Of a stretch of DNA of 64,000 nt, positions 44,122-56,199 are shown piece after piece. The notes below the pieces were generated by a model. That model ran no database searches and was not told the DNA's origin. It saw only the letters and a list, made by a program, of their open reading frames with translations. Positions within the stretch are counted from its first letter, which is position 1, and every line of letters begins with the position of its first letter. Origin of the DNA: Symsagittifera roscoffensis (taxonomy: Eukaryota > Xenacoelomorpha > Acoela > Convolutidae); assembly GCF_963678635.1 (NCBI RefSeq), contig NC_087068.1, forward strand, positions 31,994,318 to 32,058,317. Reading direction: 5' to 3'. Both the position numbers and the translations under genes were made by a program.

Positions 44122-44289
44122 CTCACACGAAGTAGAACTTCACTGTAAAAAAGAACAATTATTTTAAGCTCACAAAAAGACTTTAATTGATAACTTTTAT
44201 AACTCCTTCTGTAATCTAACGATTGACATAGTTTGGATCACTTTGTTCTAAGTCCTTACTCAGTTTATCAATCACAATACACGCTTCCA

Positions 44290-45640
44290 AAAAAAAGGAA
44301 AATTGGAACAAAAGCAGGATCAAGAGGAGATTGTACCAGAAGATTTAGATTCATTTTACAGTGCTGTAAATGTGAGGCTGAAAACGATTAACAATAGACA
44401 TCCTATTGATTTAATTTTGAGTTCTCCTAGAATTAAACTAGGCCAGTCAGAAAATATCACATGATGTAATCGAGACACGAAAGAATTTTTTGTAGCCTTT
44501 GTGTGTGCACTAAAGCGAAAAAATCTCGACTTTCCAGATACTTACCTTACCATTTTAGCAGCCTTCCAAGTTCCAACTAAACTTGTTATCAACAGAAATG
44601 CCAAAGCAAAAGACAGAGGAACTTGGGTCGCTTTGAAATTCTGAAAAGGTAAGTCTGAACAGATTGTATTCTAGAGTAGAGTTGCGTACGGTTTTGTGCG
44701 AAACTTGAATAAAGCAAGCGGTTTGTCGAAAAGAAAGTAGAACAATCTTTACAAATCAAGACATCGTATACAAATTTTGGTCCTCCAATCAGACGTTTCC
44801 GAAGATTTCAAGCTTTTTCAAAATATATCAATGAAATTTGGTTTATGGACTTGGCTTTTGTGGACAAACTAGCGAAACAAAACATTGGAGTCAATTATTT
44901 ATTGAATGCTGTTGATGTTTTTCCACGTTTTGTCAGAGGTCAAGCAATGGAAAAAAATGCCAAAGATACTTTGCATGCTTTCAAAAAAATGATTTCTCAA
45001 AAAACACTCCTGAAAAATTTTGGGTTGACAAAGGGACAGTATATGAGGGAACATTCAAAAACTTTTGCAAGGAGAAAGACATTGAAGTTTACTCAACAAT
45101 GAGTGAAACAAAAGCTGCATTTGCAGAGTGAGCCATTCAATCATTAAAAGTCATAATTTATTGCTACATAGAAGGTCATGGTGAAATATTCATTCACAAA
45201 TTACCTCAATTTGTGGCTACAATGAATTGTGGCATCAATAGATCTATTGGGAAATCTCTTAAAGAAGTCAATAACACTGATATCCTCTCAATTTTCTTCA
45301 ATAAACCTCTAAGAAGGTATAAGAAACTAAAATTCAAAGTTGGACAAAGAGTGAGAGTTTCAAAGAATGATTTCCTTTTTGGAAAAGCATGCAAACCACA
45401 ATTTACAGATGAAATTTTTGAAACTTCGGCACTATCTACAGAAAAACCTAGTACATACATTATCAAATATCTTGACAAAGAAAAAATTCAACAAAAACTT
45501 TTTGAAAAAGAGCTTAGAATTTCTATTGATCAGTTGTCATGGATTCTTTTACTATTGAGTCAGCTTCTAATGCATCTTTTACTTGTTATCCGAATATTAG
45601 TCTTAGTTCTTTTACAATTTTTCTACCCGAACAAATACAT
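44290..45640 (+). pseudogene. Polinton retroviral-type integrase
   Basis: An N-terminal stretch (SFYSAVNVRLKTINNRHPIDL, near 44350-44410) may be a separate preceding gene. The integrase core gives FMDLAFVDKLAKQ (first Asp, 44845), LLNAVDVFPRF (second, near 44905) and ETKAAFAE at 45107-45128 (final Glu, followed by a stop in place of Trp or Arg). The C-terminal 45213-45644 frame (143 codons) has KLKFKVGQRVRVSKN, typical of the SH3/chromodomain-like tail. It would catalyse insertion via the terminal repeats. Confidence 0.87.
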
Positions 45641-45981
45641 TTAAAAGGAGAATGGGAGGTTCCTATTTCAAAAATATCGTATCCTTCATTGTACCAAAAC
45701 GTTACTAGGGGAAGTACGAGAAAAGAAAGATCGAACCGATGCATATTGAACCAGGATTGTATCAAACTATTGTTGATATAGTTGTAGCCAACAACAACAA
45801 AATTCGAGAATGTCTAGGTGCTCAGGTTTTTGAATATAGCGCAATCTTTGTATCAGTAGATAAAATTACACAAAAAATTGCCGTTCAATTACCTAAGAAT
45901 CAATCAGTGTTTATTATTCAAAGTTCTGAGTTGAGTCACATTTTTGGTTATGAGTTAGAGCAAATCAAACATGGGTTATAA
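45539..45981 (+). pseudogene. Polinton minor-capsid-type protein
   Basis: Begins at ATG 45539 with MDSFTIESASNASFTCYPN and continues LKGEWEVPISKISYPSLYQNV, then frameshifts near 45720 to the frame MHIEPGLYQTIVDIVVANNN, ending around 45981. It overlaps the end of the integrase. The composition and position just after integrase and before the major-capsid relic suit the minor capsid/penton-like protein of Polintons. Assignment is from position and recollected family resemblance. Confidence 0.6.
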
Positions 45982-46009
45982 TGAAAGGAAAAGGTCCCCA
46001 ATATACTCA

Positions 46010-46985
46010 GTATTCTCCAATTGTGAAGTTTATTTTAACAATACAATGGTTTACAACGCCAACAGATTACATCCTCATAAGTAGCCAATAGACACAAATA
46101 TCGAAAGAAGTCAATTCGTTAGCACTGAGTAATAAAGGAGTAATTGTCTGTCATTGATACAATTTTGAAGAATATCCTCAAGCAATTAATATGCATCCAT
46201 TCAGTGATAGAAAAAATTCCTTAGGAACAGGGATATTTTTTTCACTCTATGGGAGGCTCGCCATTGATTTGTTTAGGTGCGAAAAGTTGTTACTACCACA
46301 TATCAAATTTCGAATTAAACTTATTTGAGCTAGACCTAGTTTTTACATACTACCTGATAATGCTAGTTTGAAAATTGTTGATTGTTTGCTGTTAATTAGA
46401 AGCATTTTAGATGCTGAACCTAATCATCAACACTTGCAATGGAATCCGGAAAAAGAACCTGCCCAATGCATTTAAATGGAAACTATAGCAAGAACCTTCA
46501 TAATTCCATCTCGCCACAACCAATTCATGCAAGAAATTATATTCAATAACGCTCCAATGAGAAAAATAGCTAATGCAATGAATACAAATTCAGATCTTGC
46601 AGGATGTTATCATAAAAACTATTTCAACTATCAACAATTTTATTTGAGAGAGCTTAGAAAAATTTGAAGTAGAAGAGCAATTAATTCATTAGATAATTTT
46701 CTGCTTGTCGCCCTTGTGTTACAACAATGAAGGCAATGCAGTTTAACGAACAATAACCAGCTCTTCCTATGGAAGGTTTTCAAAATGACTATAAGCTTGT
46801 TTTTGACTTGACTTCACTTTAGGATGCAGCTGAACAATTGCATTATCCAGAAATTAGTCGACAAAACTTGAGACTAGAACTTTTTTCTAATTTCCCTTGA
46901 AACAAGTAACGGAAGTGATAGTCTTGGGAGAAAGACTATCAAGTTTTCAAATTGACAATTTCAGAACAGTGGCTAAAAATGTTTA
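46010..46985 (+). pseudogene. Polinton major-capsid-type protein
   Basis: Fragments in changing frames: LLLPHIKFRIKL, SFYILPDNASLKIVD, the 63-codon frame 46476-46667 (ARTFIIPSRHNQFMQEI, NAMNTNSDLAGC), and later TTMKAMQFNE, LDAAEQLHYPE and VIVLGERLSSFQIDNF-like sequence. Beta-rich sequence in the position of the double-jelly-roll capsid. Inactivated. Confidence 0.65.
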
Positions 46986-46989
46986 ACTT

Positions 46990-47520
46990 TTTCGAGTTTT
47001 CAGGTTCCTATAAAAACGTTGTATTTTTTGGAATTTTTCAATGTTATTGTCTCTGTACTATCTATTTTGTTTTTCTTCAGACCTAAATCTCCACAAAAAG
47101 CAGATAATGATTGCTGTTTAATTGAAAAACCAAGAAATTTTTTCAAAATAGACTATAAAGCAGTATTCAATAGTATCTGTCCAGTACACCAAGCTTGTGT
47201 ATGGGACTTTGTTGATTCAATAACTAAATTCGGGTAAGTCATCAAGTTTTTCAAATATCAAAAGAATCTTTTGCAATCATCAACACAATTCAAGTAATGA
47301 TAGAGGGGAACACTGGATCATGATAGCTCGATTGAACAAAATTTACTACTTTGCTGATTCTTTGCGTCGAAAAAGAACAACTTTTTCCGTTCTAACAAAA
47401 AAGTATTTGCAAATGGTTTCCAGAAAACCAGAAAACCACAAAGAACTGATAATTTGTGTGGTTGTTACGCAATTTATTCAGCCTTTACTCCTTTAAACTC
47501 TATCAGAGAAACTTGAATAA
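46990..47520 (+). pseudogene. Adenain-like cysteine protease of the Polinton
   Basis: The catalytic triad order of adenovirus-type proteases is visible: His in GEHWIMIARL (47311-47313), Asp in YYFADSL (about 47355) and Cys in DNLCGCYAIYSAF (47457-47459). The 72-codon frame 47019-47237 with IEKPRNFFKIDYKAVF precedes it. A frameshift lies between Asp and Cys. Such proteases mature capsids, in line with the adjacent capsid genes. Confidence 0.82.
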
Positions 47521-47589
47521 TATTCATGTTGTGCATGTTTTGATTTTTGTAAGAAATTTTATGTAAATGTGTAGTTTTTTTTGTGTAAC

Positions 47590-48002
47590 TTATGGCAGTA
47601 ATTTTGCTATACGATGCAGTGATTAATATAATTTTTTTGTAATTTTAATTTTTTTTCTCAAAAATTTGTTTCTTTTTGAAGTTTCAGTAGGTTTCAGCAA
47701 AGAGCAAAAAAAGTTGTTAAAACACCATATAAAACGCTACACCTAATACAACTAGGATAGTCACCAATTAGATAACGCGCCCAAAAATAGACATTTCCAC
47801 ACCAAATCTAAATAAAACTTGTTCGGCTTAGTATTCTCTTATCATCACACTAACCATGAAACCTTACCTTTTTCTTCCCTATATTAATACATTGCAGACT
47901 CTATTCCTAATCTTAATACAAAGCGTGGCTGACCGGAAATCTATATCGTATCTTTATACATGGGTTCAGCCATGCCCCCGCCACTTTGCCTCAACATCTA
48001 CT
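47590..48002 (-). repeat. Right terminal inverted repeat of the Polinton
   Basis: Reverse complement of 33360-33790; ends ...CATCTACT at 48002. Confidence 0.92.
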
Positions 48003-48663
48003 ACTTTGCAATAATCAAAAGCCAAACACAGGCAAAAATGGCTTCACTCCGCAATTACAGGAAAAAAAGGACAAATTCAAGCTTTTAATTCAGATGCTCA
48101 GAGGAGATTTGCACCACTTGCGATTCAAAACAAACATAGCATTGGGAGCCAGCAGGCTCAAAATGAAAAAAGAAACGAGTCGAACAAAAATTAAAATAGT
48201 TCGAAGAGAAGCATGGTGCCCATGCAAATTCGAAACTTTGACTAGAATGAGGTTCAATTTAGAAAAACATTTCCAGAAAGAAAATTACCAACGTAAAGTT
48301 GGTATTCATAAACAATTACAGAACAGCAACTAAGCCGATGAAAATAGGGTAGCTCATGTTAATTAAATTCGGAAATAGGGTAACTTCGAAAACAAAATTC
48401 TTGTAATGAAAAATTCGAAAAAAAACTAAAATGTTAAACTTGTACGCTACCCCTCCGAAAACACTCAAAATTTTTGCTTCACCGACAAAAAATCGGTGAG
48501 CCAATAAAAACAGGCAGAATCAATTCACGCCAAACAAATCCTTGATGCCAAAAAAACCCAGATAAATTACTTACTCTAATCAATGTTAGTAAATGAATAA
48601 CTTACAGAATTAAATCACAAAATTTTTCAATAGAAATAGCTTGAAGCTTAAGAAAAATCAGAT
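48003..48663. other. Spacer right of the Polinton
   Basis: A plus frame (47986-48333) starts within the TIR and is not a recognised protein. The rest is AT-rich without domain evidence; may be the 5' region of the following retroelement. Confidence 0.4.
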
Positions 48664-48864
48664 ATGGCAACTAAACCGACAAAGCATAAACAGACATATA
48701 TAGTCACACAACGAGTTTCAGGATCATTGCTTAATGTTTTTGTTTGTTATGAATTGAATGAATTTTGTGTGCTAGGCCTCCAATGGGAAGATTTTAGAAA
48801 CAAGTTCGTTGTGTGCCTAGACACTCAAGATTTCATATTTTCAAAGCTGCTCCGTCTAATTACT

Positions 48865-49340
48865 TATTGATACCAGATTCAGCAACCAGATTTCTGGAAG
48901 CAGGTAACCTCAATACTCTGCCAATACCTGGTGCAGGTAAAAGGCATGCACACGACTTTATTCCACCGAAGGACGTTTCGGTATCATTGATCTTTTTGAT
49001 GAAGGCAATGATCTAGTTAACGTGCTTGAGCCTTCCTGTAACACTCCCCAAAAAGCAGCCCAAGACTTGATCTAACTTGCAAACTTCGTCTGCCGTAGAA
49101 CCATAGGTAGTGTTTTTGTTCTCGGTATTCTTGAAGGGGACGAAAACCGTGCGAGAACAAGTGTATCGAACGAAATTCGTCAAGCGAGAGCTGGGACAGT
49201 TTCAATGAGAGCTCAGCAAAGAGTCGAGTGGAATAATCTGCCAAGAGTGGAGCCTTACTTCAGATAGACGCTACTTTGAACCAGCTATATTTCACATCAA
49301 AAACGACGGCCTGCATAACATCAAAAACCTAGTGAAAGGC
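48865..49340 (+). pseudogene. SGNH/GDSL esterase-like ORF1 domain
   Basis: All four SGNH blocks are seen over shifting frames: IPDSATRFLEAG (Ser), LPIPGAGKRHAHDF (Gly), FDEGNDLVNV (Asn, near 48996) and KNDGLHNIKN (Asp and His, near 49300). Between, GSVFVLGILEGDENRAR and VEWNNLPRVEPYF. A frameshift occurs near 48970 and a stop near 49264. Likely the CR1 ORF1 esterase. Confidence 0.65.
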
Positions 49341-50879
49341 AAGATTTTCTGTTCGAAAAACGACAAGGAACTGAACAAAGCCGGGAACAAAAAGGTGATT
49401 ACTTGTCATACTAACAATTGTCAGTGTGCCAATCTTTGGAACACTCCACGTCAGTAAATTAGTCAGTACGCTAAGGATTGATTTTCCAAAGGTACTTTTA
49501 GGTGCCATCAATTGATCAAAAACAAATAATCTTTCTTTTTCTTTCTTCCAAAGGTACCTTCAGCAGCCACCGGTGAAAATAAGAACAATGATTAATGTTT
49601 GCAAGAACTGCATAACTAATATTAAAAAAATGAAAAAACATATCTCATGCAATTGTCACATTCAACTAACTCTGAATAAACAGCTCTACAAAATGTCGCC
49701 TTAACCGATACACGGGGCTGTGTTTGAATGCAAATGTTTGAAATTAGCAGCAAATTTGCAAAATCTTGAAGAGAAACTGACAGCAAAAAATGACAAGAAA
49801 TTTGAAGAAGCCTTAAAAATCACACAAAGGAGGTAAATCTAGCCAACTAACAAAAAATTCAAAATACAACGACAAACTCAGACATTTTTTTTGAAATCAT
49901 GGGAAAAATCTCCTTGCCACAGACGAAAGAATAAACGCGATACTGAATGTAATCGGTGAGAAACCACATATAGTGGAATTAAAGAGACTAGGAAAACTAG
50001 ATGAGTTTCGACAGAAGCTAGCAAATCTTCTTGTTGCAGTTGCAAGTGAACATGAGGCGCGTCTAATCTTGGCAAAAACTAAGGAAAAACGAGAGTGCTT
50101 TTCAAATATGGGCTTACATCTTTTCATGGTTTTTTCGAGATAAGAAGCAGCTAAAGAAAATCAAATCTTGAGACAAGGCGATCTTTTCTGAGTGAAAGTG
50201 TTACCAAAGAGAGGCTAAAAATGAAAAAAATCTCGACCTATTCAACAATGGAATGAAAGAAGAAAAAGAAGCAATTTCAAACCTGCTTGATGTTGCACTC
50301 TAAACTGTCTTTTCCCTGCTGAGAAAAACCAATTGAATCATAAAATCATGAACGCTCAGATCGCCATGTTGTACAATTTTTGTTGGAATATCAGCACAAA
50401 AATATCAAGGCCGTCTTTCAGAACTACAGAAGCCTCGGCAATGCTGACCATGACGATTATAATAGGATGCTGGAATCAATAGCTTTTGAGCCAGCTGTTA
50501 TACCAACATAGATAAAAGAGTGATATCACAGGGGTACGTTTTCAACGAAGAACGAGGCATAAATAAACTCTCCCTCTATGGAATTCTCCAAGCAACCCCA
50601 GCATAAAAAATAGACTACAAACACAACAATAATTACTTCTCGCAAAACATACAAGCTACAGGAAGAAACACGTTGATAATGTAAGAGTGATTGTAACTGA
50701 AACTGCCAAAAATGACAGACTTAGATATCAGCAGTATCTTATGAAACAAGGAGACGTAAATCTGATTTCTGTAGTTTACCCAAAGTAAGAGTTAAAGATG
50801 CAAGAAGTAGCGGTAATCAAAACGAAAAAGTAAACACATTGAACTATTTTTTTTCGTTCCGTTATTCCACCGAAAGAAC
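49341..50879 (+). pseudogene. ORF1 tail and endonuclease region, heavily decayed
   Basis: 49897-50130 on the plus strand reads ISLPQTKERINAILNVIG...LKRLGKLDEFRQKLANLL...SEHEARLILAKTKEK, resembling the nucleic-acid-binding C-terminus of ORF1 or a similar RNA-binding module. From 50170 to 50880 there are small fragments in many frames that match, with divergence, 55480-56180 of the array units. No intact endonuclease motif here. Confidence 0.4.
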
Positions 50880-52445
50880 CATTTCATATTGAAGAAATAG
50901 CATTAGAAAAGACAAAATTGACGATATTCAGTGTCTCGATAGAGACTCTTCACGAAGTAAGAGCAACATTAGATCCGAAAAAGGCTAGAGGGCCGGACTG
51001 GTTCCCACCAAAATTTTTCCACAAAACCACTAGGCAAATGGCAATCACTCTGAACAAATATGTTGAAAATGTAAAAGAGAGCCAGGAACTTACCAATCAG
51101 ATGGAAACTGGTAGCGGGGTTACCAGTGTTCAAAAATGCAGATAGGCGTAAATAAGACAATAACCGACCTGTATCACTCCTAAAAACTTTGCGTACGTTT
51201 TTTTTTGAAAAGTGTATCTATAAAACATAATACAAGCACTTTGCAGAGGACTGAAACTCATGTCAGCAAAGTTTTGTCAAGACATGTTCAGTGGTCACAA
51301 ACAGGCTGAGATTCCTAAAAAGATTCACAAAATTCTAGACAAAAGTTCATCTTGCAAGGTCTTTGATTTTTACACATGCTTTCGAAGATGTTTGGTAAAG
51401 CTTCTCCTAAAAAAATTGGTCAAAAATCTTTTTGGGGATGCTGAATTTGAATTTTGCATGACTATCTTAATGAACGAAAGCAATTTCCTTGTGTAGATGT
51501 CACGTGTTCGATTGTGCTGGAGGTGACAAGCGGTGTGCCACATGGCTCTCCACTAAGATCACTCCTGTTTGTATTTTTTTTAATGACTTGCCAGATCTAC
51601 TGAAAACTAGCGACCCCTACTATAGGAGTCCGTAACTAAGAGTAATGTTCAAGTACACTTAGACTTAGACTCCACTGATTCCTGGGCCAGCGAAAACAAG
51701 ATGAGTCTAGCAAGGGACAAATATTTCAAGATTATCAAGATTTACATAAAAGGAATTCAGACTCAGTTTTTTTTTACAAAAAGCTGTCATAGAATAAGCA
51801 GACATTATGAAGGACCTAGGCTTGCTCTTAAATAAAAACCTGAAATAACATTCAACTAGGTTGAAAACGGCTAATATAATTTTCCATCTCCTGGCAAAGA
51901 ATGTTTCTTACAAAATGAAAACATTGTGAAAACTGGGCTTGTAAAAATTCATTGCTTATGCCAGTTGTTATGTATGGGTTTCCTTGTGATGCGCTCTCAA
52001 AATCCGGCATGGAGAGTCTTGAAAAATGCCAAAAAAAATGGGGATAATGAGGACAAAAGATGCCAATTACCTCAGTCAATTAATGTTTTTACCACTCCCA
52101 ATGTTTTCCAACTAAATGGACATCTTTTGGCTGCTAAAAAGAGTGTTGAAACAGAATTCAATCAAATTTTACCAAGTAAAGTAAATTATTGAGAAAAAAA
52201 TAAGTAAAATGAGAACAAAAGAAGCAAAAAGAGAATTCTCGTTTAGAACTTTTAGAGCAATAAACAGACTAATTGAATTTGTGGATTTCACTAGATTGTT
52301 GGGCTCGAAAAACAGAATTTTGAAGATGATGTGGAATTATGTCAATGTGAACTTTTCAGAGGCTAACATCTGCAGCTGGTTAAGTGTAAGTGATTGCAGT
52401 GGCTGCAAAAACACAAAAAGGAAATTAAAAAGAACTCACTGGTAG
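50880..52445 (+). pseudogene. Non-LTR RT (CR1-like), relic
   Basis: HEVRATLDPKKARGPDWFPPKFF (50950) is the fingers start; motif B-like and NDLPDLLKT follow near 51540-51610 with a deletion over motif C, then SWASENKMSLARD (51680). The C-terminal frame 52209-52445 gives INRLIEFVDFTRLLGSKN and ends in CSW...SDCSGC. Inactive. Confidence 0.75.
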
Positions 52446-53100
52446 CAATCCCATCAGCAGGCTCTCCACTAAGTCCACTTCTGTTTGTGTTTTTTAATTG
52501 ACTTGCCGGATGTACTTAAAACTAGCGACCCCTACTATAGGAGTCCGTAAGCAACAGTTATGTTCAAGTACAGTTAGACTTAGACTCCACTGATTCCTGG
52601 GTCAGCAAAAACAAGATGAGTCTAGCAAGGGACAAATAATTCAAGATTATTTTGAAAGGAATTGAGACTCAGTTATTTTTACAAAAAGCTGTCATAGAAC
52701 AAACAGACAATATGAGGGACCTAGGCTTGCTTTTAAACAAAAACCTGAAATAACATTTAACTAGGTTGAAAACGCCTAATATAATTTTCCATCTCCTGGA
52801 AAAGAATGTTTCTTACAAATTGAAAACATTGTGAAAACTGGGCTCGTACAAATTCATTGCGTGTGCCAATTTTGTTATGTATGTATTTCATTGTGATGCG
52901 CTCTCAAAATCCGGCATGTAGAGTCTTGAAAAATCCTTAAAAAAGCTATCCTATGGATAAAGGGGACAAAAGATGCCAGTTACCTCAGTCAGTTAGTGTT
53001 TTTACCACTCCCAATGTTTTCCAACTAAATGGACATCTTTTGATTGCAAAAATAGTGTTGAAACTGAGTCCAATCAAATTTTATCAAGTAAAAGTAAATT
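52446..53100 (+). repeat. Partial RT sub-repeat (about 930-937 bp period)
   Basis: After the RT C-terminus a fresh RT mid-section starts (GGCTCTCCACTAAGTCCACTT at 52459), runs to another C-terminal end, and the same happens again at 53388. The sub-repeat thus joins RT middle to RT end head to tail. Period 937 is seen at 53103/54040 and 57493/58430. Confidence 0.8.
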
Positions 53101-54344
53101 ATTGAGAAGAAACTCTAAATTTTTTAAACTAAGTAAAATGAGAACAAAAAAAGCAATAGGAGAATTCTCGTTTAGAACTTTTAGAGCAATAAACAGATTA
53201 ATTGAATTTTTGGATTTCACTAGATTGTTGGGCTCGAAAAACAGAATTTTGAAGATGATGTGGAATTATGTCAATATGAACTTTTCAGAGGCTAAAATTT
53301 GCAGCTGGTTAAGTGTAAGTGATTGCAGTGGCTGCAAAACACGAAAAGGAAATTAAAAAGAACTCACTGGTAGCAATCCCATCAGCAGGCTCTCTACTAA
53401 GTCCACTTCTGTTTGTGTTTTTTAATTGACTTACCGGATGTACTTAAAACTAGCGACCCCTACTATAGGAGTCCGTAAGCAAGAGTTATGTTCAAGTACA
53501 GTTAGACTTAGGCTCCACTGATTCCTGGGTCAGCAAAAACAAGATGAGTCTAGTGAGGGATAAATTATTCAAGATTATCTTAAAAGGAACTGAGACTCAG
53601 TTATTTATACAAAAAGCTGTCATAGAACAAGCAGACAATATGAAGGACCTAGGCTTGCTTTTAAACAAAAACCTGAAATGACATACACAAAAATAAACTA
53701 GGTTGAAGACGGCTAATATAATTTTCTCTCCTGGAAAAGAATGTTTCTTACAAATTGAAAACATTGTGAAAACTGGGCTCGTACAAATTCATTGCGTGTG
53801 CCAATTTTGTTATGTATATATTTCATTGTGATGCGCTCTCAAAATCCGGCATGTAGAGTCTTGAAAAATCCTTAAAAAAGCTATCCTGTGGATAAAAGGG
53901 ACAAAAGATGCCAGTTACCTCAGTCAGTTAATGTTTTTACCACTCCCAATGTTTTCCAACTAAAGGACCATCTTTTGGTTGCTAAAATGAGTGTTGAAAC
54001 TGAGTCCAACCAAATTTTACCATGTAAACAATTATATTGAGAAGAAACTCTAAAATTTTCAAACTAAGTAAAACGAGAACAAAAGAAGCAAGAAGAGAAA
54101 TCTCGTTTAAAGTTTTAGAAAAATGAACAAGTTGACTGAGTTTGTGGATTTCACTAGATGGTTGAGCTCGAAAATCAGAATTTTGAATATGACCTGGAAT
54201 TATGTAAATGTGAACTTTTCAGAAGCAAATATCTGCAGCTGGTTAATTGTACGTGATTGCAGTGGCTGCAGAACCTCGAGGAGGCAATTATAAAGAACTC
54301 ACTGGGAGTAATCTCATCAGCAGTAGCTGTTAGTTTGAGTCAAT

Positions 54345-54391
54345 AACAACAACAAAAACAACAACAACAACAAAAACAAAAACAAAAACAA

Positions 54392-54439
<48 letters not shown>

Positions 54440-54447
54440 AAAAAACA
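54345..54447 (+). repeat. (AAC)n tract of unit 1
   Basis: About 100 bp of AAC/AAAAC repeats following the RT C-terminal relic, like a non-LTR 3' tail. Unit 2 has about 78 bp at 58735-58813. Confidence 0.95.
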
Positions 54448-54586
54448 TCAATAATAACATATTCGAGCTCACTACGTTTGCCGTACCAGACAACTTATAA
54501 CTCTAGACAACTTATAACTCTCTTTTAAATTTCTAGTCAAGTTGTACATGGAGTATAACTAGAACATTAGTAGCCGGCTCTTTATT

Positions 54587-55110
54587 TCATCGCCCGTGTA
54601 GATCTCTGACCTTCAGCTCAGCAGTACCGCCTACCTCGTTACTGCATACAAGAAAAAGCTGACCAACTGGGGAGTCCTCTTTTCGTTGTCCTATAATCAT
54701 CCTGGCTAAACGTCGCACTGTTTGGCCGACATTGGTGGAGATACACCCACTACTTGTAAGCTTATAAACCTCTTTGGATCTCATTTCACGTGCAAAGGAA
54801 GTTTTGAGGGATGGCGAGACTGTTTTTAAAGATCTTGTTCTAAAAGTCATTTGTGCCCCCGGATATTTGCCGCAACTTTGCAGCTAACATTGCAATGATT
54901 TACCTGGATATTGCACTATCATGTCGGACGGGGTAGATTATCATTTCTCTGTTTTGATGCCGTAACCTCTAAAACTTTCTTTCACTCAAGGATCTTGTTG
55001 AGGGTTTCAAACCTTACAATTTCCGACCGTTTTTCTCGATAATGATTTTCAGACCATTGCTTCCAAATTCTCTCCATTGTCCTGTCAAGGTTACCATTTT
55101 TGAGGTACTT
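54587..55110 (-). pseudogene. Penelope-like element fragment with GIY-YIG nuclease remnant, unit 1
   Basis: The 87-codon minus frame 54850-54587 has RTRSLKTVSPSLKTSF, KEVYKLTSSGC (the GIY-like Y-K-L-T strand), STNVGQTVRRL (the YIG position, here NVG) and QRKEDSPVGQLFLVC. That pattern is the C-terminal GIY-YIG endonuclease of Penelope-like elements. Upstream, to about 55110, GSNGLKIIIEKNGRKL belongs to the RT end. Truncated on both sides. Confidence 0.75.
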
Positions 55111-55338
55111 CTGAAAACCCGATCTCACAAAAATTTTATGGATGATCACTTAGTGCTGTCAAAAAATGGAATAAAATTATTTGAATTAAAGCACAACATT
55201 GCTGACTCGTGTGCAGCATGCAGAAGGAAAAAAGATGCTAGCAAACTAGACAGGTGCTTTTTCTATAACTCACCCCATAGTAGCAAATAAATTTAAAATA
55301 AGGAAGATTTTGAAAAAATAGAGCACAAAATCCCAAAC

Positions 55339-55490
55339 GTACCCCGTTTTTAATATGCGCAGACATTAACTTTCCAAACACCAGTTGAGATACTCTAATG
55401 ATTATCGATGAGCATGAGCTAACCATTGTCGACCTAGTTGATGAAAAACAGTTGAAACAAGCGGTAGATTTATGTCGTTTTCAAATAACC
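55339..55490 (+). pseudogene. AP endonuclease remnant, unit 1
   Basis: Reads TPFLICADINFPNTS-stop-DTLMIIDEHELTIVDLVDE, matching the GDFNMPDACW segment of the non-LTR endonuclease at 547 onward (Trp codon changed to TGA). The copy in unit 2 is at about 59706-59857. Confidence 0.6.
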
Positions 55491-56199
55491 TGCTTGATGG
55501 GCGTTCTATCGAAACTGTCTTGTCCATGTTGGAAAAAACCAGTTGATTCATAAAGTCATGACTGCTCAGACTGACGTGCAGTATAATTTTTGGTGGAATA
55601 TCAGCACCAAAATTATCAAGCAGTTCCTACAGAACTACAGAAGCCTCGGCAATGCTGACTTTGGCCAAGATAATAGGATGATGGAATCAATAGCTTTTGA
55701 GCCAGCTGTTATACCAAGATAGATAAAATGAGTGAAGAATTGCATCAATTTTTTGATGATGTCATAGTGGTACGTTTTCCACGAAGAACAGGACATTAAA
55801 AATCTCTCCCTCTATGGATTTCCACAAGCAACCCTAACTTAGTAACTAGATGACAAACACAACATTAATTACTTGTAGCAAAGCCTACAAGCTACAGGAA
55901 GACACACGTTGATAGTTTAAGAGCAATTTTAACTGAAACAGCGAAAAGCCACAGACTTAGATATCAGCAAAATCTTATGAAACAAAGAAACACAAACCTG
56001 ATTTTTGAAAACCTTTCAACTTAAAACAAGTTCTGTAATTTACCCAAAGTAGTAACTAAAGATGCAGAAGTAGCAGTAATCAAAACAAAAAAAGTAGACC
56101 CATTGAACTACTTTATTCATTCTGTTATTTCAAGGAAAGATTCATTTCAGGTTGAAGAAACAACAATAGAAAAACCAAACTTGACGAATTTGTTTTAGT

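Larger units (their letters stand above)
33360..48002. mobile_element. Maverick/Polinton DNA transposon, decayed, about 14.6 kb
   Basis: Bounded by terminal inverted repeats beginning AGTAGATGTTGAGGC. Contents match Polintons: protein-primed B-family DNA polymerase, FtsK/HerA-type packaging ATPase, retroviral-type integrase, capsid-type proteins and an adenain-like cysteine protease. PolB is on the minus strand in the left arm; the other core genes are in series on the plus strand in the right arm. All core genes have stops or frameshifts. No clear 6-bp target-site duplication was found (flanks CAGAGA and ACTTTG). Confidence 0.92.
48664..52445 (+). mobile_element. CR1-like non-LTR relic with esterase ORF1
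   Basis: Series on the plus strand: SGNH esterase-like domain (48865-49340), a nucleic-acid-chaperone-like stretch (49880-50170), and RT (50880-52445). ORF1 esterase followed by RT is the layout of CR1-like elements. Many stops. The RT is related to the array units further right. Confidence 0.65.

Noticed and set aside
33354-48008. 6-bp target-site duplication of the Polinton
   Set aside because: The bases next to the apparent termini (CAGAGA and ACTTTG) do not match; either ends have decayed or the boundary is slightly off.
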